Shown: positions 45,228 to 54,884, counted from the first letter of the stretch. The stretch: 64,000 bases of DNA from Anaerolineae bacterium (GCA_013178095.1 JABLXK010000001.1:1-64000); one strand, 5' to 3'. Program-made: numbers and translations. Notes: a model not told the origin generated them from the sequence alone.

Positions 45228-45695
45228 TTACTGCGCCAGTTTCCCCTGAGATTTCCGCGTTTCGGCGATTTGCCGGCGGCATTCTTCTTCCACTACCCCA
45301 AACGTTACATCCATTTTCGTGCGGCAGAATTTCAACACGTCGGAAACGGTCAGAAAGGGCTCCATGTGCGGCTCACTGGGCGCGCCGAAGATGAAGTGCC
45401 TGAAGCCAGCCTTGATGGCCGCCGACATGCACATTGAACAGGATTCCGCGTTGCTCGCCAGATACAAATCGGCGAGCTCAGATTCGGTGAATTGTCTGGC
45501 CAGGAGGCGGATCAGATTAACCTCGGCATGGGCAGTGGGGTCATGGGTGGTGTTCTGGGTGTTATGCGCGCTGGCGACGACTTTACCATCCGCACCGGCC
45601 GCCACCGCGCCGAAAGGGTAGTTGCCTTCTCCGGCGGCTTGCTGTGCTTCCCGCATGGCAAGCCGGATCAATTCCTGCTGGGTGTGTAGTTCCAT
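45228..45695 (-). CDS. Cytidine/deoxycytidylate deaminase-family nucleoside deaminase
   Basis: A 155-residue zinc deaminase of the tRNA-adenosine/guanine deaminase group. AHAEVNLIR carries the zinc His and catalytic Glu. The second zinc motif reads ESCSMCMSA, so the usual PCxxC has Ser in place of Pro but both cysteines are kept. YPFGAVAAGADGKVV is the substrate-side strand. Full length for guanine deaminase-like enzymes. ATG 45695 follows GGAG. It could deaminate guanine, cytosine or a modified base; the nucleoside salvage block elsewhere in the window gives weak context. Confidence 0.82.
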   Translation of the reverse strand: MELHTQQELIRLAMREAQQAAGEGNYPFGAVAAGADGKVVASAHNTQNTTHDPTAHAEVNLIRLLARQFTESELADLYLASNAESCSMCMSAAIKAGFRHFIFGAPSEPHMEPFLTVSDVLKFCRTKMDVTFGVVEEECRRQIAETRKSQGKLAQ

Positions 45696-45774
45696 AACCG
45701 CTCCGCTGAACGTTTTCCCAATCATAAACGCTTTAGTAACAAATGTGCAGGTGAGAAAGCAATATTAAAAAATG

Positions 45775-45803
45775 TTGACAAATTGCATGCAGGTTGCTAT
45801 GAT
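45775..45803 (+). promoter_or_regulatory. Strong promoter of the xylose operon
   Basis: TTGACA (45775-45780), 17-base spacer, TATGAT (45798-45803): a near-consensus sigma70 promoter about 150 bases before xylF. Confidence 0.85.
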
Positions 45804-45811
45804 ATGCTTAA

Positions 45812-45836
45812 TTAGTATGGTGGAACAACAAACAAA
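45812..45836. promoter_or_regulatory. Probable XylR (ROK) operator
   Basis: TTAGTATGGTG at 45812 and CAACAAACAAA ending at 45836 form an imperfect inverted repeat (8 of 11 positions) with a three-base centre. It resembles the TTAGTTTGTTT-type half-sites of XylR ROK repressors and covers the predicted start of transcription, where repressor binding would block xylFGH expression. Confidence 0.6.
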
Positions 45837-45961
45837 GTATTTGTGGTGGGATCAGAATCTGCGATCATCGACTTTTATCAGATTTTTTGCGGGAGGTGCT
45901 TATCGAAAAATCAAACCATATTCACCAATTGTTTTAAAAAAATAGATTAGGGAGAAAAAAT

Positions 45962-47119
45962 ATGATTCGCTCAAAAAGTTGGATGTTTGTTGGTTTATTG
46001 ATCGCGGCTGTGATGGTTTTCAGCGCTTGCGCACCGGCCGCAGCTCCCGCTGAAGCGGAAGCACCAGCCGCTGAAGAACCGGCCGCTGCTGAACCGGCTG
46101 CTGCGGAGAAAACCATCATCGGTTTGTCTTTCTCGGATTTTGCGACTGAACGTTGGAAAAATGAGGAAGTCCTGATGCGCGGTTTGCTGGAAGATTTGGG
46201 GTATGAAGTTGTCTCAGCAGAAGCCAACCATGATGTGAAGCTGCAGAACGACCAGATCGATAACATGGTCACCCAGGGAGCAAAAGTGATCATCGTTATC
46301 GCCGAGGATGGAGATGCCGCAGCTACCGCAGTCGCAGCCGCCGCGAAAGCCGGCGTAAAAGTGATTGCGTATGACCGCCTGATCAAATCACCCGAAATCG
46401 CAGCCTATATTTCCTTCGACAACGTAGCCGTTGGCTACAACGAAGCCGATGGCGTGATGAAGGCATTGGATATCGAGAACTGGGATGTAGCTGGCAAGGG
46501 TCCCGCCCGCATCATCAAGATGGGTGGCAGCCCAACCGATAACAACGCTATCCTGGTGCGCCAAGGGCAGGATCAGGTCCTGGATCCTTTGGTAGAAGCC
46601 GGCAAAATTGAAATCGTAGCCGACCAATGGGTGGACAACTGGGATGCTGCTAAAGCTGTTACCTTGATGGAAAACATGCTGGCTGCAGTCGGCAACGATG
46701 TGGATGGCGTGGTTGCTTCCAATGACGGCACCGCGTTAGGCGCGCTGCAGGCGATGAAAGCCCAGGGTCTGGCCGGCAAAGTCCCGATCTCCGGGCAGGA
46801 TGCCACCGCCGATGGCTGCAACAGCATCGTCAAAGGCGAGCAGACCGTGACCGTCTTCAAGGATATCCGCCTGTTGAGCCCCATGGCTGTCGAACTGGCT
46901 GATAAACTGGCCAAGGGTGAGAAACTCGATTTGGAAATGTACACTCTGGCAGAGCTGACCCTGAACGATGCCCTGGAAGGCGAAGTACCCTGCAACTTCC
47001 TGCCGGTCGTGCAAGTGACCAAGGACAATGTGTATGATGTCGTCGTCAAGAGCGGTTTCCAGTCTTACGATGATGTCTATCGCGACATTCCTGAAGATCA
47101 ACGGCCGCCCAAGCCATAA
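45962..47119 (+). CDS. xylF: Sugar ABC transporter substrate-binding lipoprotein, xylose type
   Basis: A 385-residue periplasmic-type binding protein of the ribose/xylose family. The N-terminal signal ends in a lipobox (MVFSAC), with Cys23 for lipid anchoring, followed by an Ala/Pro/Glu-rich linker and the mature domain from about residue 50 (IIGLSFSDFATERWKNE). DAAATAVAAAAKAGVKVIAYDRL and DGVVASNDGTALGAL are typical of XylF. A strong Shine-Dalgarno (GGGAG) precedes. It binds xylose or a related pentose and hands it to XylGH; neighbouring isomerase and kinase make xylose most likely. Confidence 0.9.
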   Translation: MIRSKSWMFVGLLIAAVMVFSACAPAAAPAEAEAPAAEEPAAAEPAAAEKTIIGLSFSDFATERWKNEEVLMRGLLEDLGYEVVSAEANHDVKLQNDQIDNMVTQGAKVIIVIAEDGDAAATAVAAAAKAGVKVIAYDRLIKSPEIAAYISFDNVAVGYNEADGVMKALDIENWDVAGKGPARIIKMGGSPTDNNAILVRQGQDQVLDPLVEAGKIEIVADQWVDNWDAAKAVTLMENMLAAVGNDVDGVVASNDGTALGALQAMKAQGLAGKVPISGQDATADGCNSIVKGEQTVTVFKDIRLLSPMAVELADKLAKGEKLDLEMYTLAELTLNDALEGEVPCNFLPVVQVTKDNVYDVVVKSGFQSYDDVYRDIPEDQRPPKP

Positions 47120-47140
47120 GTCTTAAACTAGCAAGTTACC

Positions 47141-47190
47141 TGAAAAGGGGCTTCAAAGGTATTTACCAATCTGAGTGAAGCCCCTTTTCA
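47141..47190 (+). terminator. Internal hairpin between xylF and xylG
   Basis: TGAAAAGGGGCTTCA and TGAAGCCCCTTTTCA form a perfect 15-base-pair stem with a 20-base loop, followed by TTAAAAA. It lies 21 bases after xylF and 20 bases before xylG. It probably protects the xylF message or partly terminates, giving more binding protein than membrane components. Confidence 0.8.
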
Positions 47191-47210
47191 TTAAAAAAAT
47201 GAGAGATGCT

Positions 47211-48734
47211 ATGTCAAATGATTTTATCCTCGATATTCGAAATGTGACCAAGCGTTTTCCGGGAGTGGTGGCGCTGGATGACGTCTCGATCAAGATCAAG
47301 CGCGGAGAAATCCATGGTATTTGCGGAGAGAATGGCGCCGGAAAATCAACCCTGATGATGATTCTGAAAGGCGTTCACCCGTGGGGATCGTATGAAGGAC
47401 AGATTTTTTACGATGACCATGAGTTGAAGCTTGAAGACCGCTCCATCCGGCAGGCCAGCGAAGAAGGCATTGCCATTGTCTATCAGGAATTGACGCTGGT
47501 TCCCAATATGACCGTGGGGGAGAATGTTTTTCTGGGGCGGGAACCAAGGACAAAAACCGGGATCAATTGGAACAAGCTATACTCCGATACCCAAAAAATT
47601 TTGGATAAATACCATCTGGATATCGATGCCAATGCCCTGGTTAAAAATTTGGGCGTGGGCAAAATGCAAATGACCGAAATTGCCAAGGCCCTGTCTGAAA
47701 ATGCCAAAATCCTGATTCTGGATGAACCCACCAGCGCGCTCTCTGAGGAAGAGATTGTCCATCTGATGGAAATCCTGAAAACACTGAAATCACACGGCGT
47801 GACCTGCATTTATATTACTCATAAATTATCCGAGCTTTTCAGGATCACCGATACAGTCACAGTGCTGCGGGACGGGCGGGTGATCACCACGCAGCCGATC
47901 GATAAACTGACGGAAGATGCGTTGATCAGCCACATGGTTGGCCGCAAAATCAAAGAGCGTTTTCCAAAGGGAAATCGAAAACCCGGTAAAGAAATTTTAC
48001 GGGTGGAAGATCTACGCGCGGTTGATCCGGACGATAACAGCCGCGAGGTGATAAAAGGCGCCAGCTTCAATCTACGGGAAGGCGAGATCCTGGGGATTGC
48101 CGGTTTGATGGGTTCAGGGCGCACGGAACTGGTTTCCACGCTCTTCGGGGAGTATGGACGGATCACCAGCGGGAAAATTTATCTGGATGACCAGGAAGTG
48201 AAGATCGACAGCGCCAACCATTCGATGAGACTAGGGATCAGCCTGGTACCGGAGGACCGCAAGAAATACGGCCTGGTACTGATCCAGGATATTCAGAAAA
48301 ACATTTCACTGGCGAACCTGGATAAATTTTCCAAGTGGTTCAAGATTGATTTCAACGCGGAAATCAAAAAAACGAGTGAATTCGCGGAAAAGCTGGAGAT
48401 CAAAGCTCCCAACCTGTTTGTCGCCTGTCAAACGCTTTCCGGCGGCAATCAGCAGAAGGTGGTTATCGCAAAATGGCTGATGTCGGAACCCAGAGTATTG
48501 ATCATGGATGATCCCACCCGTGGAATCGACGTTGGCGCAAAGTATGAAATTTATAAACTGATGAATGACCTGGCGGAAAATGGCATTGCTATCATCATGA
48601 TATCCAGCGAATTGGAAGAAGTGATCGGCATGAGCGACCGCATTATGGTGATGTCCGCGGGAAAATCCAGGGGAATATTGGAACCTAAAGATTTTGATCA
48701 GGAAAAAATCATGGCGATGGCGACGGGGTATTAA
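47211..48734 (+). CDS. xylG: Xylose ABC transporter ATP-binding protein (two cassettes)
   Basis: A 507-residue protein with two ABC domains, as in XylG/RbsA. The first has GENGAGKST (Walker A), the signature LGVGKMQMTEIAKAL, and LILDEPTSAL (Walker B). The second has a degenerate Walker A (GLMGSGRTE), LSGGNQQKVVIAKWL and LIMDDPTRGIDVG, the usual asymmetry. It powers sugar import with XylH. The ATG at 47211 is preferred for the GAGAG upstream; earlier in-frame starts fall inside the preceding hairpin. Confidence 0.92.
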   Translation: MSNDFILDIRNVTKRFPGVVALDDVSIKIKRGEIHGICGENGAGKSTLMMILKGVHPWGSYEGQIFYDDHELKLEDRSIRQASEEGIAIVYQELTLVPNMTVGENVFLGREPRTKTGINWNKLYSDTQKILDKYHLDIDANALVKNLGVGKMQMTEIAKALSENAKILILDEPTSALSEEEIVHLMEILKTLKSHGVTCIYITHKLSELFRITDTVTVLRDGRVITTQPIDKLTEDALISHMVGRKIKERFPKGNRKPGKEILRVEDLRAVDPDDNSREVIKGASFNLREGEILGIAGLMGSGRTELVSTLFGEYGRITSGKIYLDDQEVKIDSANHSMRLGISLVPEDRKKYGLVLIQDIQKNISLANLDKFSKWFKIDFNAEIKKTSEFAEKLEIKAPNLFVACQTLSGGNQQKVVIAKWLMSEPRVLIMDDPTRGIDVGAKYEIYKLMNDLAENGIAIIMISSELEEVIGMSDRIMVMSAGKSRGILEPKDFDQEKIMAMATGY

Positions 48735-48764
48735 ATGCCTGCCGGATTAACAGGAGAATAATCG

Positions 48765-49940
48765 ATGAGTGAAACAATTACTTATTTGAAACAGCAGGTG
48801 AGAAAGAATATTCAGACTTACGCCATTATTTTGGCGATGATTGTGATCTGGATACTGTTTTCATTCCTGACTGAAGGCCGCTACATTGGCGCGCAAAATA
48901 TATCGAACCTCTTCCGCCAGATGGTCATCACCTCATTTCTGGCTATCGGCATGGTGCTGGTGATGGTCACCGGAAACATCGACTTGTCCGTTGGCAAGCT
49001 GGCGGGCTTCGTTTCGGTGGTGGTGGCGCAATTTCAGGCGAATATCTGGTTCCACTATATTCCCAACCGGGAATTGCTGACCACCGTATTTTCCGTGCTG
49101 ATCGGCATCGCAGTAGGGACAATTTTCGAAGTGCTGCAAGGGTACCTGATTTCCTACCTGCATATCCCGGCCTTCATCGTAACCCTCGGCGGGCAATGGG
49201 CTTTGAACGGCGGCATCATGATCATCACCGAAGGCAAGACCATTCCGGCAAATCAACCTTTGTTCTCGGTGATCGCGCAGGGCTATTTATCACCCAATAT
49301 CGGTTGGGTCTTTGCGGGTGTAGTTATCCTGTTCATGGTCTTCTCGACTTTGCAGGGGCGGCGCAACAAGATCAAATATGGATTCAAGCCGCTGCCGATG
49401 CTGATCGAGGTTCTCCGCCTGATAGCACTGGCAGCCTTGATCGTGATCTATGTCGCGATTGTCAATAATTACAATGGCGTCCAGATCCCCGTCATGCTGC
49501 TGGCCATCACCGCGGTGATCATGTCCTACGTCTCCACGAATACACCAGTCGGGCGCTATGCATACGCAATCGGCGGAAATCGCGAGGCCGCACGGTTGTC
49601 CGGCGTGAATATCAGCAAGAACGTTTTCAATATTTTTGTGTTGATGGGCTTGATGTCGGGTATCTCCGGGGTGGTGCTGGCCTCATACGTCGGTTACGGA
49701 ACCATCGCCGCCGGCCAGGGCTATGAATTGGATGCCATTGCCAGCACGGTGCTGGGTGGTACATCCACCCTGGGAGGCATCGGGACCATTTTCGGGGCGA
49801 TCATCGGTTCGCTGATTATTGCCAGCCTAACGAGCGGTTTGCAGATGATGAACGTACCGGCGGCCTGGCAATATGTTCTGAAAGGAATTGTTTTGGTGGT
49901 GGCTGTTTACGCCGACGTATACTTAAAGAAAAATCGATAA
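48765..49940 (+). CDS. xylH: Xylose ABC transporter permease
   Basis: A 391-residue membrane protein of the BPD_transp_2 family with about ten helices. Landmarks are FLAIGMVLVMVTGNIDLSVGKLAGF, IPAFIVTLGGQWALNGG, YAIGGNREAARLSGVN (the EAA-like loop contacting XylG) and AIASTVLGGTSTLGGIGTIFGA. GGAG sits upstream of the ATG. It follows xylG by 30 bases and completes the importer. Confidence 0.92.
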   Translation: MSETITYLKQQVRKNIQTYAIILAMIVIWILFSFLTEGRYIGAQNISNLFRQMVITSFLAIGMVLVMVTGNIDLSVGKLAGFVSVVVAQFQANIWFHYIPNRELLTTVFSVLIGIAVGTIFEVLQGYLISYLHIPAFIVTLGGQWALNGGIMIITEGKTIPANQPLFSVIAQGYLSPNIGWVFAGVVILFMVFSTLQGRRNKIKYGFKPLPMLIEVLRLIALAALIVIYVAIVNNYNGVQIPVMLLAITAVIMSYVSTNTPVGRYAYAIGGNREAARLSGVNISKNVFNIFVLMGLMSGISGVVLASYVGYGTIAAGQGYELDAIASTVLGGTSTLGGIGTIFGAIIGSLIIASLTSGLQMMNVPAAWQYVLKGIVLVVAVYADVYLKKNR

Positions 49941-49960
49941 GACGAGGTTAATCAAGCATC

Positions 49961-51166
49961 ATGAGAGATACCGCCGACCAAAAGTTAGTCCGGAAGCTGA
50001 ATAACAACATCATTCTCGATGTGCTGCGAAAGGAAGCACCGCTCTCGCGGGCTAACCTGTCGGCTGTAACCGGCTTGAATCGTTCGACGGTATCATCCAT
50101 CATTGACGAACTGATTGATGGAAATTGGGTCAGAGAAACCTCGTTTCAAACGGACAAAATCGGCCGCCCGGGATTGCAGTTGGAAATCAATCCCAAAGGC
50201 GGATACGTGGTGGGGATTGAAATCGGCGTTGATTTCCTGTTATGCCTGGTGACGGATTTCTCGGCGGAGGTCATTTGGCGGAAACGCCTGCAGACCAATC
50301 CGGAAGACGGGCAGGTGGCGATCCAACAGCAAGCGTTTGATTTGGCGGCTGAGGCGATTGAATTCGGAAAAAAAGAATGCGGCAGATGCCTGGGTATTGG
50401 CATTGCCATCCCCGCGCTGGTGGACGCTCAAAACGGAATCGTAAAACTGGCGCCCAACCTGAAATGGGAAAATGTCCCCCTGCGATTGATCTGGAACCAG
50501 CAGTTTCATTACCCGGTTTATGTGGAAAATGACGGAAATGCCGCTGCGTTGGGAGAATATTATTTCGGCGCCGCCCGCGGCATCCAGGATATCATCTATA
50601 TCGCGGCCGGCTACGGGTTGGGTTCCGGCATCATCGTGGACGGCAAATTGCTGCGCGGAAACAAGGGCTATGCCTCGGAAGTCGGGCACATGACCTACGA
50701 TCCCAAAGGCGCTCTTTGCAGCTGCGGCAAACGCGGCTGCTATGAAACCATCATCGGCCCGCGCGCGGTAATTGAAAATGTAAAAAACCTGATCACGGAG
50801 AAAGGCCCGGATCATACCATTATCAAGATAACGGAGGGAGGAAAAAACGCCATCAACTACGACGCAGTAGTAAATGCCGCTCAGGAGAACGACCCGATAG
50901 CGATCGACGCTCTAAAAGAAGTGGGATGCAAACTTGGGTTGGTGGTTTCTCACCTGGTCAACATCTTCTGCCCAAAAATGGTGATCCTGGGGGGCGCCTT
51001 GAACTATGCCAAAGATTTCATTCAACCGACAGTCGCGAAAGTTGTTAAAGAAAATGCGCTGAAACTATGCCAGGAGGATTTGGAAATTACTAATTCATAC
51101 CTGGGACAGGAATCCAGCGTGATGGGCGTGATCGGGCTGGTGCTGGAAAATCTTTGGCAAATTTAA
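49961..51166 (+). CDS. xylR: ROK-family xylose repressor
   Basis: A 401-residue ROK regulator. The N-terminal winged helix (residues 8-70) includes KEAPLSRANLSAVTGLNRST and VSSIIDELIDGNWVRE. The kinase-fold part has ENDGNAAALGEYYFGAARG and GLGSGIIVDGKLLRGNKGYASEVGHM, followed by the zinc motif CSCGKRGCYE. As in XylR, it would bind a pentose and release operator DNA; the inverted repeat at 45812-45836 is the best candidate site. It lies within the operon it probably regulates, giving autoregulation. Confidence 0.88.
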   Translation: MRDTADQKLVRKLNNNIILDVLRKEAPLSRANLSAVTGLNRSTVSSIIDELIDGNWVRETSFQTDKIGRPGLQLEINPKGGYVVGIEIGVDFLLCLVTDFSAEVIWRKRLQTNPEDGQVAIQQQAFDLAAEAIEFGKKECGRCLGIGIAIPALVDAQNGIVKLAPNLKWENVPLRLIWNQQFHYPVYVENDGNAAALGEYYFGAARGIQDIIYIAAGYGLGSGIIVDGKLLRGNKGYASEVGHMTYDPKGALCSCGKRGCYETIIGPRAVIENVKNLITEKGPDHTIIKITEGGKNAINYDAVVNAAQENDPIAIDALKEVGCKLGLVVSHLVNIFCPKMVILGGALNYAKDFIQPTVAKVVKENALKLCQEDLEITNSYLGQESSVMGVIGLVLENLWQI

Positions 51167-51205
51167 AGAAAATATTTTTATTAATTACGGTATAAGGAGA
51201 TTTCA

Positions 51206-52375
51206 ATGGAAAATATCTATCAACCAAAACCGGAAGATCGATTTACTTTTGGATTATGGACGGTCGGCAATACCGGCAAGGATCCTTTCGGTGATGACTT
51301 TCGGGAAAAGAAAAGCCCGGCAGACCTGGTTTATCTTTTGGGGGAAGTCGGCGCTTACGGCGTGAATTTTCACGATAATGACCTGATCCCAATGGAAGCA
51401 ACACCGGCCGAGGCGGAAGCGATTAAAAAAGCATTCAAGAAAGCCCTGGCGGATACCGGCCTGAAAGTACCGATGGCCACTACCAACTTATTCGCCAGCC
51501 CCATCTTCCGTGATGGCGCATTCACGTCCAACATCGCCGCCATTCGAAAATTCGCGCTGCAAAAGACCATGCAGGCCATTGACCTGGGCGCGGAAATGGG
51601 CGCGAAAGTGTACGTGTTCTGGGGCGGGCGCGAAGGCGTGGAAGTGGAGGCTTCGAAGAACCCCATCACCGCCATCGAAAGGACGCGCGAAGCGCTCAAT
51701 TTCCTGAGCGAGTACGTCAAGGCGCAAGGCTACGACATGGTCTTCGCGCTGGAAGCCAAGCCGAATGAACCGCGCGGCGATCTCTACTTCCCCACCACGG
51801 GACATATGCTGGCTTTCATTGAAACGCTGGATCATCCTGAAATGGTGGGCGTGAATCCTGAGTTCGCGCATGAATCCATGGCCGGGTTGAATTTTGTACA
51901 TGCCGTTGCGCAGGCTTTGGACGCGGGTAAACTGTTCCACATCGACCTGAACGATCAGGCGTTTGGCCGCTATGATCAGGACTTTCGTTTTGGGGCGGTA
52001 AGCCTGAAGAACTCATTCTTCCTGGTGAAATTGCTGGAAGATAACGGGTATAAAGGAAGCCGGCATTTTGACGCGCATGCCTATCGCACGGAGAACTATG
52101 AAGGGGTCAAAGATTTTGCGCGCGGCTGCATGCGCTCGTACTTGATCTTGAAAGAAAAAGTGCAAAAATTCAATACCGATGCGGAAATTCAGGGCTTGCT
52201 GAAAGAAATCAATCAGGAATTGCCCGAATTAAAAAATACCGACGGCAAATACACACCCGAGAAAATGAAAGCGTTGAAGGACTACGCTTTTGACCGGAAG
52301 GCATTGAGCGATTTTGGCATGAAATATGAGAAATTGGATCAATTGACCAATGAATTGCTATGGGGTATTCGCTGA
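51206..52375 (+). CDS. xylA: Xylose isomerase, class I (short form)
   Basis: A 389-residue TIM-barrel enzyme converting D-xylose to D-xylulose. [30 protein letters not shown] (catalytic His), [22 protein letters not shown] (metal Glu and substrate Lys), GVNPEFAHE and FHIDLNDQ (metal-binding acidic residues) are all present. The length and the lack of the ~40-residue N-terminal extension place it with the actinobacterial class I enzymes rather than the 440-residue class II of E. coli. Shine-Dalgarno AAGGAG precedes. Confidence 0.95.
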   Translation: MENIYQPKPEDRFTFGLWTVGNTGKDPFGDDFREKKSPADLVYLLGEVGAYGVNFHDNDLIPMEATPAEAEAIKKAFKKALADTGLKVPMATTNLFASPIFRDGAFTSNIAAIRKFALQKTMQAIDLGAEMGAKVYVFWGGREGVEVEASKNPITAIERTREALNFLSEYVKAQGYDMVFALEAKPNEPRGDLYFPTTGHMLAFIETLDHPEMVGVNPEFAHESMAGLNFVHAVAQALDAGKLFHIDLNDQAFGRYDQDFRFGAVSLKNSFFLVKLLEDNGYKGSRHFDAHAYRTENYEGVKDFARGCMRSYLILKEKVQKFNTDAEIQGLLKEINQELPELKNTDGKYTPEKMKALKDYAFDRKALSDFGMKYEKLDQLTNELLWGIR

Positions 52376-52401
52376 TTTGATGGTTTGCCAATATCATTGC
52401 G

Positions 52402-53313
52402 ATGAAAAAGTTTTTAGGTATCGATTGTCAGGAGGTTGGGTTCGGTGATTTAGAATTACTGATTGCCGAACCCATCGGCCCCCGAATCCTGTCGTTAAGT
52501 TATCAGAATTCCGGGAATATATTTGCTGAATTACCGGATACGGCTTTAGCGCATCCAACCATGGGGGAATATAGATTCTATGGCGGCCACCGCCTGTGGG
52601 TGGCGCCCGAGGAACCGGCCATCACTTACGAGCCGGATAATCGCGCGGTGGAGTTTGAGTGGGCTGGAAACGGCGTGAATGTGATCGGGGAAATTGAGCC
52701 GGGTTCGGGTTTGCGAAAATCAATCCGCATTCAGACGACAAATTATCTGAACGTTATCCAAGTGGATCACCTCGTTCGAAACGAGGGGAGTTCTAGCAGA
52801 AAAATCGCCCCCTGGGCAATCACGCAATTGAAGCTGGGCGGCACCGCCGTGCTGCCACTGCAGGCGGCGGACATGCAGAACCCGCTTCTGCCCAACCGCT
52901 CGTTGGTTCTGTGGCCGTACACCGATTTGAGCGAAAGCCGCCTCAAGGTTGGAAAAGAGCTCGCGTTTATCCGCACGCTGCCAAAAAACGATGCGGCTTT
53001 GAAAGTGGGGGCGAGCAACCTGCAGCAATGGATCGCCTATTTTATCGGCCAATACCTTTTTGTTAAATATTCAAGGAAAGATGCGGCCGATTGCGCTCTC
53101 GATTTGGGAGCAGAAGCGCAGAGTTATTGCAACGGCCAATTCCTGGAATTAGAGACGCTGGGATCGTATCGGGAATTAAGACCGGGTGAGACGATCGAAC
53201 ACCGGGAAATTTGGAGAATGGAGAAAGGCTCTTTTGCTTCGATGGATGAAGAGGCATTAGGCGATTTTCTTAAGAACGATGAAATGGCAGCAATCTGCCG
53301 GGAGATGTTGTAA
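52402..53313 (+). CDS. Galactose-mutarotase-like protein of the DUF4380 type, possibly an aldose mutarotase
   Basis: A 303-residue beta-rich protein. It has YGGHRLWVAPEEPAITYEPD and, near the C-terminus, FLELETLGSYRELRPGETIEH followed by REIW, typical of DUF4380 and other galactose-mutarotase-fold proteins. It lies between xylose isomerase and xylulokinase with no gap to the latter. Mutarotation of imported xylose (alpha/beta) would suit this position, but the canonical aldose-1-epimerase His/Glu pair cannot be assigned with certainty by eye. The ribosome site is weak. Confidence 0.65.
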   Translation: MKKFLGIDCQEVGFGDLELLIAEPIGPRILSLSYQNSGNIFAELPDTALAHPTMGEYRFYGGHRLWVAPEEPAITYEPDNRAVEFEWAGNGVNVIGEIEPGSGLRKSIRIQTTNYLNVIQVDHLVRNEGSSSRKIAPWAITQLKLGGTAVLPLQAADMQNPLLPNRSLVLWPYTDLSESRLKVGKELAFIRTLPKNDAALKVGASNLQQWIAYFIGQYLFVKYSRKDAADCALDLGAEAQSYCNGQFLELETLGSYRELRPGETIEHREIWRMEKGSFASMDEEALGDFLKNDEMAAICREML

Positions 53314-54828
53314 ATGGAAACAGCCAGTCCATATTTTATCGGCATCGATTCTTCCACCACAGCGACAAAAGCAATCCTGATCGACCGGGAAGGTAAGATC
53401 ATTGCGATTGCATCTTCGGAATACAGCTTTGAAACACCTTTCCCCTTGTGGAGCGAGCAGGATCCGCAGCTCTGGTGGAACGCGACTGTTGAGAGCATCC
53501 GCCAGGCAGTGAAAGCGGGCGGTATCGCGCCGCGGGACGTAAAAGGGATCGGGCTGACCGGGCAGATGCATGGGCTGGTGATCTTGGATCAGGATGGGCA
53601 AGTGCTGCGGCCGGCAATCCTGTGGAATGATCAGCGCACCCAACGGCAATGCGACTTTATTCGCGAGGTGATCGGCAAGAAAGAATTCATTCAACTCACC
53701 GGAAACGACGCCCTAACCGGCTTTACCGCACCCAAAATCCTGTGGGTGCGCGATGAGGAGCCAGAAATCTATCGAAAAATTGCCCATGTTTTGCTGCCCA
53801 AGGATTACGTGCGCCTGAAACTGACCGGTGAATACGCCATTGACCGGGCGGACGGTTCGGGAACTGTGTTGTTTGACCTAGCCAGGCGGGATTGGTCGAG
53901 CGAGCTGATTCAAAAACTGGGAATGCAGCGGGAATGGTTCCCACCCACTTTTGAAGGCACAGCCGCGACCGGCCGCCTTACCCAGGCTGCCGCGGCGGCA
54001 ACCGGGCTGAGCGAGGGGATTCCGGTTTTCGCGGGGGGCGGCGATCAATCCGCGGCGGCAGTGGGGACGGGCGCGGTGGAGGAGGGCATCGTTTCCATCA
54101 GCCTGGGCACTTCCGGTGTGGTGTTCGCCACAGCCGACCACCCCTTCATTGAACCGGAAGGCAGGCTGCACGCTTTCTGCCACGCAGTTCCCGGAAAATG
54201 GCATTTAATGGGCGTGATGCTTTCAGCCGCGGGCAGCCTGCGCTGGTTCCGGGATACCTTTTTTAAAGAAAAGATAAGTTACGATGAAATCGTATCCGCA
54301 GCCGCGCAATCTCCCGCCGGCAGCCAGGGATTGTTATTCATGCCCTACCTGACCGGGGAGCGCACGCCTTACCCGGACCCGCTGGCGCGCGGTGGTTTTG
54401 TGGGCATCACCGTGCGAAATACCTTTGGGGATTTCACACGCGCCGTCCTGGAAGGAGTAGCCTTCGGCTTACGGGACAGCTTTGAACTGATGAAAGGCGC
54501 CGGCTTGAGCGGGATCGACCATGTGCGCATTACCGGCGGCGGGGCGAGAAACCCGACCTGGCTGCAGATCATCGCGGACGTTTTGAACACGCAGATTTAC
54601 ACCGTCGATTCCGAGGAAGGTGCGGCTTTTGGAGCGGCGCTGCTGGCTGCAACCGGCGCGGGTGTCTTTTCTACGGTGGAGGAAGCCTGCCGGAATACTA
54701 TCCATCGAATGGAAGGCGTTAAACCAGGTGAAAATGCCTCTTTATATGAAGAACTTTATGGTGAATACCGCAGCCTGTATCCCGCTTTGAAGGATGGTTT
54801 TCACCGTCTCCCCAAGATCCTTGATTAA
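53314..54828 (+). CDS. xylB: Xylulokinase
   Basis: A 504-residue FGGY kinase phosphorylating D-xylulose to xylulose-5-phosphate. The N-terminal GIDSSTTATKAILID is the phosphate-1 motif. LTGQMHGLV with LWNDQR is substrate-binding, and GGGDQSAAAVGTGAV and SLGTSGVVF are ATP-binding. GERTPYPDPLARG and RITGGGARNPTWLQIIADVL complete the FGGY signatures. It begins immediately after the preceding stop, so coupling is likely. Together with XylA it delivers xylose into the pentose phosphate pathway. Confidence 0.95.
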   Translation: METASPYFIGIDSSTTATKAILIDREGKIIAIASSEYSFETPFPLWSEQDPQLWWNATVESIRQAVKAGGIAPRDVKGIGLTGQMHGLVILDQDGQVLRPAILWNDQRTQRQCDFIREVIGKKEFIQLTGNDALTGFTAPKILWVRDEEPEIYRKIAHVLLPKDYVRLKLTGEYAIDRADGSGTVLFDLARRDWSSELIQKLGMQREWFPPTFEGTAATGRLTQAAAAATGLSEGIPVFAGGGDQSAAAVGTGAVEEGIVSISLGTSGVVFATADHPFIEPEGRLHAFCHAVPGKWHLMGVMLSAAGSLRWFRDTFFKEKISYDEIVSAAAQSPAGSQGLLFMPYLTGERTPYPDPLARGGFVGITVRNTFGDFTRAVLEGVAFGLRDSFELMKGAGLSGIDHVRITGGGARNPTWLQIIADVLNTQIYTVDSEEGAAFGAALLAATGAGVFSTVEEACRNTIHRMEGVKPGENASLYEELYGEYRSLYPALKDGFHRLPKILD

Positions 54829-54835
54829 CTGGAAA

Positions 54836-54884
54836 TTTTAAAAAATCTCCCGACAGTGATTGATGCTGCCGGGAGTTTATGTTA
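54836..54884. terminator. Bidirectional terminator between xylB and uspA
   Basis: CTCCCGACAG pairs with CTGCCGGGAG with one mismatch. An A-run on the left and a T-rich tract on the right suit termination of the two convergent genes. Confidence 0.75.
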
